DNA of 64,000 nucleotides from Cristatella mucedo (lineage: Eukaryota > Bryozoa > Phylactolaemata > Cristatellidae). Made by a program: the position numbers and the translations under genes. Below the pieces are notes generated by a model. It was not told where the DNA came from, ran no database searches, and saw only the letters and a list, made by a program, of their open reading frames with translations. Positions 58,901-64,000 of the stretch are shown here, in pieces (within the stretch, counting starts at the first letter, position 1; each line of letters opens with the position of its first letter). The stretch spans positions 718,501 to 782,500 of the forward strand of contig WPIO01000027.1 of assembly GCA_009760855.2 (NCBI GenBank). The letters run 5' to 3'.

Positions 58901-60180
58901 GCAAGCACCACCATGTCCTTCATCCACTTCAGCTGCCACCGTCCAGAAACATTTCACTATATCTACAGTGGCTATAAGAGGGCACCAGATCATTTTGCAA
59001 TGCCAGTTACAGTTTTGAGGCTCTCATAAACCACTTTCACAAGATTTTGCCGCATATAACAAAGGAACGAGAACAAACTGAAGTAAACCACTAATAAAAA
59101 TCTAGAAAAAAATTGGCAGGCATATTTTGTCCATCAATTAGACAATGGAATATGCCGTTTTCAAGAAACTTACTAAGGATCATTCTTTTTATTTTCGTGA
59201 GTGCACGTGCTCTGACAATGGCTGATTCTGCTGAGGTCAAATGCCTGCATACCTAACGGGAGCAGTAATGGTGGAACAAGCTTTTTATTCTTGTACCTGC
59301 TGTCTCATCCACCCTCTGATTTGACCAATTTTGGCTGTCGCGGTATTCCTACATGCAGACACTACATCCCTGAAATGAAGATCCTGTCTGCATGTAATTA
59401 ATTACTTACTCGGTGCTTCTCTTTCCCCTGGCTCCCTACATTGCCCGCTCCCTCAACTAATGAGGCGAATTGCGAGTGTCACATTTGCATAGCCGAGACC
59501 AGGTGGTCCTGCATCCACCTGCTAACTTGCATGGAGATTGAGGGCAACAGGTTTGCAGGAAACTCTTATAGTACTCCTCCAGTTGCGCTTCGTTGCTGCT
59601 GTTCAATTATTAGTCAGGCTGTGAGCACACAGAATCAGCCGAGACCCAATGTGGATCTTTGATTATCGAGGCGGTCATCCCAAACAACCTGAGTGACTTG
59701 CACATGGCCCTTAAAAATCATGAACGGCTTGCCTCTATAGCTGCGCTGGATCTAGCTGGACCTTATTTCCAGTTGATGGGAATATCTCTGGGTCGTTTAA
59801 CAGTAGTAAAATGCTCGAAATTCCCAACCCAATTATTGTGCTCCTAGTCCTGCCTCAAGCAAACTTATATTTCTGCTATGAACTGGTGATCACAGCAAAG
59901 GCTCATGGACCGCTTACCATATGCTGGCTAATAAATCAATTCAATCATTTCATCTGTAATTTTACTTGTGTTGGGTCTTACCCTAAGCTAGAAGGTCTGG
60001 CCCTTCAACACAGATCGTAGGTTCAATTTCTGCTGAAATTTTGCTTATAGAACCACTGGTAATAGTAATGAATGCGTGTCTGCCATCATATAGTGGAGGC
60101 TGCTGAATCGGAAAAAGAATTTATCTTAGTTTGATTATCTTGCCTTTGAAAACTAGAGCGCGATTCAAAGAGGCTACTCA
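55986..60180. other. AT-rich stretch without recognised genes
   Basis: Short ORFs only. 57,850-58,440 has several open stretches on both strands and some internal similarity (gcattaaagttggcagccc against gcattaaatttggtgcata), which suggests a decayed repeat. An imperfect inverted repeat ccgatagctgcagcactatcg lies near 57,489. Nothing else is supported. Confidence 0.3.
57575..57655. repeat. (TA)n/(ATAATA)n low-complexity tract
   Basis: Mixed TATA and ATAATA repeats, about 80 bp. Confidence 0.85.
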
Positions 60181-60199
60181 TCTGAAACCCTGATTCGTT

Positions 60200-60480
60200 C
60201 AAATTTGACACTACCCTGCTTGTCCTCGAGTAGCTCTCATGATCAGCTGATCGAGCTATTGTCGGAGATGTTCGATAATGTTCTTAGTGAAGAGTTTTTC
60301 AAGTGCCTTAGTCTCACCCCTGACTATCATAAGAAAGCTATCGTTGACATCAATATGTGTGCTGACTACAAGCGACCTTAGGGAACGAAATGGATAGCTA
60401 CTCTGCCGACTGTAACCGAAATCCTCAGCTGGCTACTTCAGGGAAAGTATTTGTCCGCTCTGCACTCCAGTCACTGGGTA
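60200..60480 (+). pseudogene. Gypsy-type reverse transcriptase fragment
   Basis: Readable in one frame: LSEMFDNVLSEEFFKCLSL resembles the pre-RT segment (EFSDVF-type), followed by CADYKRP, a TAG, then LPTVTEILSWLLQGKYLSAL. The last parts correspond to the ICADYK fingers and the P-TVDEIL...GKYFSKLD palm entry of gypsy RT. Palm motifs beyond it are absent. It is not closely similar to the RT at 23,690-24,735, which reads DYKKLN. Short frames at 59,441-60,020 may belong to the same relic but lack motifs. Confidence 0.55.
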
Positions 60481-62185
60481 CAAAAATATAGAGGTGGCAG
60501 GGTGACATCGGGATAATATGTTTATTAGGGTGCTTTATGTAGGATATACGATAATAGTATCAAATAAATTGCATGCTAAGAGGTTGTCTTGGAGCTGCCA
60601 GAGGGTATTGATCGAGTCCGAGCGATTTTTAGATTGAGATGTAGTGCTGGTACATTAAGACGAATTTATTTGCTTCCGTGATAGTGGAAAGAACACATCA
60701 TGGAATTTAAATGTGTTTTTAGATTTGTTCGGATCATCTTTGCTCAAAGTTCTGCACAAAAGTGTGGGTTTGCAGTGTATCATCCAGTTATTCGGCTTTA
60801 TTATTTATTTCTGTGGCTTATGTTCGACCGGCACTTCAAAAGGTCGGCTTCAGTCGTAGGCCTAGCCACCCAAAGACAGTGAGGACCTGCTCTCTCAGTC
60901 TTTAATACTGTTTGGGACCGAGCGAAAGGTTATCCGCAAGTAGGCTTCAGTATAAGCTGTCTTTAACGACCAGGTGATGGATAGAAAATTGTTTGGTGAC
61001 TACGCATTTGCGTGCCCAAAGGCTCAGCAAGTATGCATTTATGACCCAGCACAAGGGCAATGAAGACTAATGTTGCCACGAAAGCCAACTTTTCTTTGAA
61101 AGGCCAATTTTCCTTTGATAGTCTTACAATTGTTTGGCTTACTGTAGTCTTTTACAGCGGAATATTTTTGCTAAGGCCCAAGGACTAGACACTGGACTAG
61201 CCACTGCTTCATTGGTAACTACTGAAGTGACACCCTTAAGTTAAGAAATCTGGTACAGGTTAGCCTTGCGTCGGGCCATCCAAGCTCCGAACGAAGCACT
61301 TTTGAAATGCGAGAATGAGATTCTCATTGGCTCTGAAAAAGGATGCTCACCCAGTTAATTGTGCAGTCAGTGCCACGATGCTGTATCTTGGCGGCTTCCC
61401 GAAGCTTCAAACTGATGAATAGAGTAAAAAGTGCAATCGACCATCACACTGTCACCTGAAAAGAGGAGTTGTATGTTGCAATCTACGTCTTGGAGGATGT
61501 TTGAGTTTTCGTAGGAGAGAAAACCAAAATTATTAAGACCTATTGACATTTTAAACACATTTCGCGAATATCAACCTGAAGAATTCTAGCCTTAAAAAAA
61601 TAAGGAAGACATCTAACCTACTTATGTTTGGTCTGCACCTGCCCAGGATCGCATGCGACTGGTCTTTTGCCAGAATAAATTATAAACAGAATCCGGCCTA
61701 TATTTTGAGTGTCATATGTTGGAATCGTAGGGAATAAGCTTTGCCAGAGCCCCCGAAAATCTCGTGTGTAGCTGACCCCAAGGGCATTTCAGCATTACTT
61801 CAAATTCAACTTATTTGATTATATTTATTTATATTATATTATGTTTGTATTCTACTATTTTTTATTCTAGTAAGGTGAGAAAGTTTGTTTAACAAATTGG
61901 CACGATGAAGGCGCTTTTAAAGCAGCAATAAGTCTTCTTATTGATACCTTCTCAAACTAAAATAAAGAATAGGTGACTTATCGAATCTAATAGTTTAATA
62001 AAAATGGTTATGTTCTCCATTTACTCGAGACAGCTGAGCAGGCGAATGGAGCTTCAGCAAATAGAGAGTATAAGGAAAGCTGAACATTAGAACTCACATA
62101 CTATGTTCACCTGTAAGCATGAGACAGGAAATGCTGTGCAGGTTATTCCAAAAAATGAGGACATTTAACTGGAGCTACACACAAG
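60481..62185. other. No gene recognised
   Basis: Short ORFs without motifs (60,700-60,882, 61,367-61,558 on the - strand). AT-rich low-complexity DNA at about 61,810-61,870. Confidence 0.3.
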
Positions 62186-62275
62186 CCTTATAATAATAAT
62201 AATGCACTTGAAAAGTGCCCTCAGAGAGCTCAGTCTCTTTCTAGGCGCTTCGCATTTGCTGCAAAGGGAATCGAC
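62186..62275 (-). mobile_element. LINE 3'-tail remnant
   Basis: ataataataatgcacttg, then ctctttctaggcgcttcgca and gctgcaaaggg. The clearest copy of the shared LINE 3' end in reverse. Confidence 0.7.
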
Positions 62276-63500
62276 TCATTAGAAGTTGGTGCCCAGAGCA
62301 TGCCTGGAAACATTGATTCAATATTCACATCTTTCATGACCCAGATAAACATGCTACACAGCTGACCGGTCTTATTTCTGCTGAAGAGAAATATTCACGT
62401 CAATACCGAATTATTGGATAAACAGCTCTGCTAGTTTCCTATTTAGTTTTGGTGTTATAAGGAGCCGGATTACTGGGGTTTAGGAGTGCGAATAGTTATC
62501 TGCTTTTATTTAGCATGCTTGCGGTATGGTTACCTGTAAGATGTGCAAACTGCGGTGGATTCAACGCTACGAACGTCAAGGATAACGAGCAATCAACGCT
62601 ATCAACACCCGGATTGGCTTATAAGATATTTGGATTACCAACCTGATTCCGAGTTACAAAAATAGATCGCTAGCTTTTAGGAGCTTCACAGCCAGCCGGG
62701 TAAAAAAACTGCTTTTGAAATGCTGGCTTGTCATAGGTTTCCAAAACGAACACTAAGCCAGATAAATGCATACCAATCTATTTGATCCCTAAATTTATCA
62801 TTGGAAAGACTAACAGGATGCCGTTACACTAAAATGTTTACGTATGAAGAGGGTTCGATCTCTGCAAGGTTCGACAAAATCCCACTTCCCATCAGGATGG
62901 GAGGGAACCATGGAGACAAAATACTAACCGAATTAATTGGCAAAATCTTAGAAGTGCGAACGCTAGCTGTCAAAGTCACCTGAGCTAGCCACTCGTTCTG
63001 ACTGAGCGATAAAGCGTTTGTTTGAAAAAAGAACTGCTGAAAGAAATTGCACGGAAGAGCCCACAAACTCTAGTCTCGTCTTATTTAGTTTTACAAAGTT
63101 CAAACAATTTGGTTGGGTTCTCAAATTTGTGTGGCGTTTCTGTGTAAGTTGTCTTTTTGGTGTTAGGTTGCCACGTATGGGATTTCTGATGTTAGGTTTG
63201 ACTGGATGCAGTGTTAATCTTCCTTTCCTTTATAGCTCATCCATTCATTTTATTCTAGCATTTTGACATAGTCAAAATTTACAGTTTTCCTATTTTTAAA
63301 ATGTTAGGATCGTGTCGGGCTCGGAGGCATTTAAAATTTCTCCACCATGCACCTTCGGTGGAAATTTACCCTCCGTTTGACAAAGGACCAGGTTTATGAA
63401 CCAAGTCCAAGAACTGATCAGATTCTAAACTCGAAACTCCACTTTATGTTATTCCAATGGTTACACATTTACCTGTCGATGCGCCTCGATCTAATATGCA
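62276..63500. other. No gene recognised
   Basis: ORFs at 62,801-62,983 (+) and 63,018-63,266 (+) have no recognisable motif and lie in different frames. I do not support a gene here. Confidence 0.3.
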
Positions 63501-63692
63501 TTGAATCCTCCCAGTAGCATTTTTATATTGTTTAAAAATGTCCATGCTACGTTTGCTGGTAAACTAACTGCCTATCAGTCGTTGAGGAACTACGGCCCGT
63601 CTGTGTTTGGACTCCTACTAACGGCATTAGGCATCGTAGGCATTTGTATAGCGTATGCATGTCACACTTCTGCTGTGACAATAGTGAGATGA
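63501..63692 (+). other. Possible membrane-protein exon (weak)
   Basis: A 63-codon frame preceded by a pyrimidine-rich acceptor-like site (tcctcccag) contains a strongly hydrophobic segment, SVFGLLLTALGIVGICIAYAC, that would suit one transmembrane helix. It ends in TGA. No partner copy, donor or family match is visible, so it may be chance. Confidence 0.15.
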
Positions 63693-64000
63693 AACTCTAA
63701 ATGGCTTAAGGCTATGGTCTTGACTGGGAAGTAACTGTACACTGGTCTTTATCATCTAGGCTCTGACCATGATTGCTCATCTCCTTGAGCCAGCTACAGT
63801 TGAAGATACCACTTAGTAGATGCAGCCATGGAGAATTTCTCTGCTCTGCAAACCTCTGCATTGCTTGTGCCATTAGAGACACACCTCCGGCTGTCCGGCT
63901 GGTGCTCATACTTGTCTCAGGCGGCATACTTGATTTTCACTTGGGCTTGCTTACAGCAGCTGGCCTCCAGTAGTTGGAGTTGTTTGATCTTCTGCTTTCA

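Noticed and set aside
1-64000. CRISPR arrays, bacterial operons, tRNA or rRNA genes
   Set aside because: No regularly spaced repeats with unique spacers were seen. The tRNA-like sequences are SINE heads, and the genes are spliced. I cannot exclude a diverged tRNA gene without a covariance search.

Overview
This is an intergenic, repeat-dense stretch of a metazoan nuclear genome. It has spliced genes with GT-AG introns, almost no long ORFs, many microsatellites, LINE, SINE and Ty3/gypsy remains, and no bacterial or viral gene layout. The mix resembles an invertebrate, most likely a flatworm such as a tapeworm, but the species assignment is inference only.

The backbone is a cluster of at least four diverged copies of one ML-domain (NPC2-like) lipid-binding protein gene, carried on duplicated units of about 10-13 kb. 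Copies C (exons at 2,963-4,956) and D (12,913-13,214) lie on the + strand. Copies A (exons between 20,050 and 32,110) and B (42,240-45,225) lie on the - strand. Orientation switches near 13,250. Only copy B is intact: four exons give 148 codons with a signal peptide and the NPC2 cysteine pattern. Copies A, C and D are pseudogenes.

A 9.1-kb Ty3/gypsy retrotransposon (20,155-29,273) sits inside the terminal coding exon of copy A. It has TG...CA LTRs and a 4-bp target duplication, and copy B supplies the matching empty site. The element is itself broken: its protease active site and many frames are lost, a tRNA-derived SINE lies in its integrase, and part of a second gypsy element (about 26,126-28,066) is nested in it.

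Region by region: 1-8,145 is inverted unit C with a CR1/Rex1-like LINE; 8,146-13,250 is inverted unit D with SINEs and an antisense LINE; 13,250-20,050 is the 5' part of the direct-orientation array with (AG)n and (TG)n arrays; 20,050-34,000 is copy A plus gypsy; 34,000-42,240 is a spacer made of internally repeated blocks; 42,240-49,235 is copy B and flanks, including a recent 0.5-kb transposed segment at 47,941-48,452; 49,500-54,745 is the second copy of the spacer, ending abruptly; 54,746-64,000 is AT-rich DNA outside the array with small LINE and gypsy relics. Several blocks besides the ML exons are conserved between units and may be exons of unrecognised genes; they are listed at low confidence.
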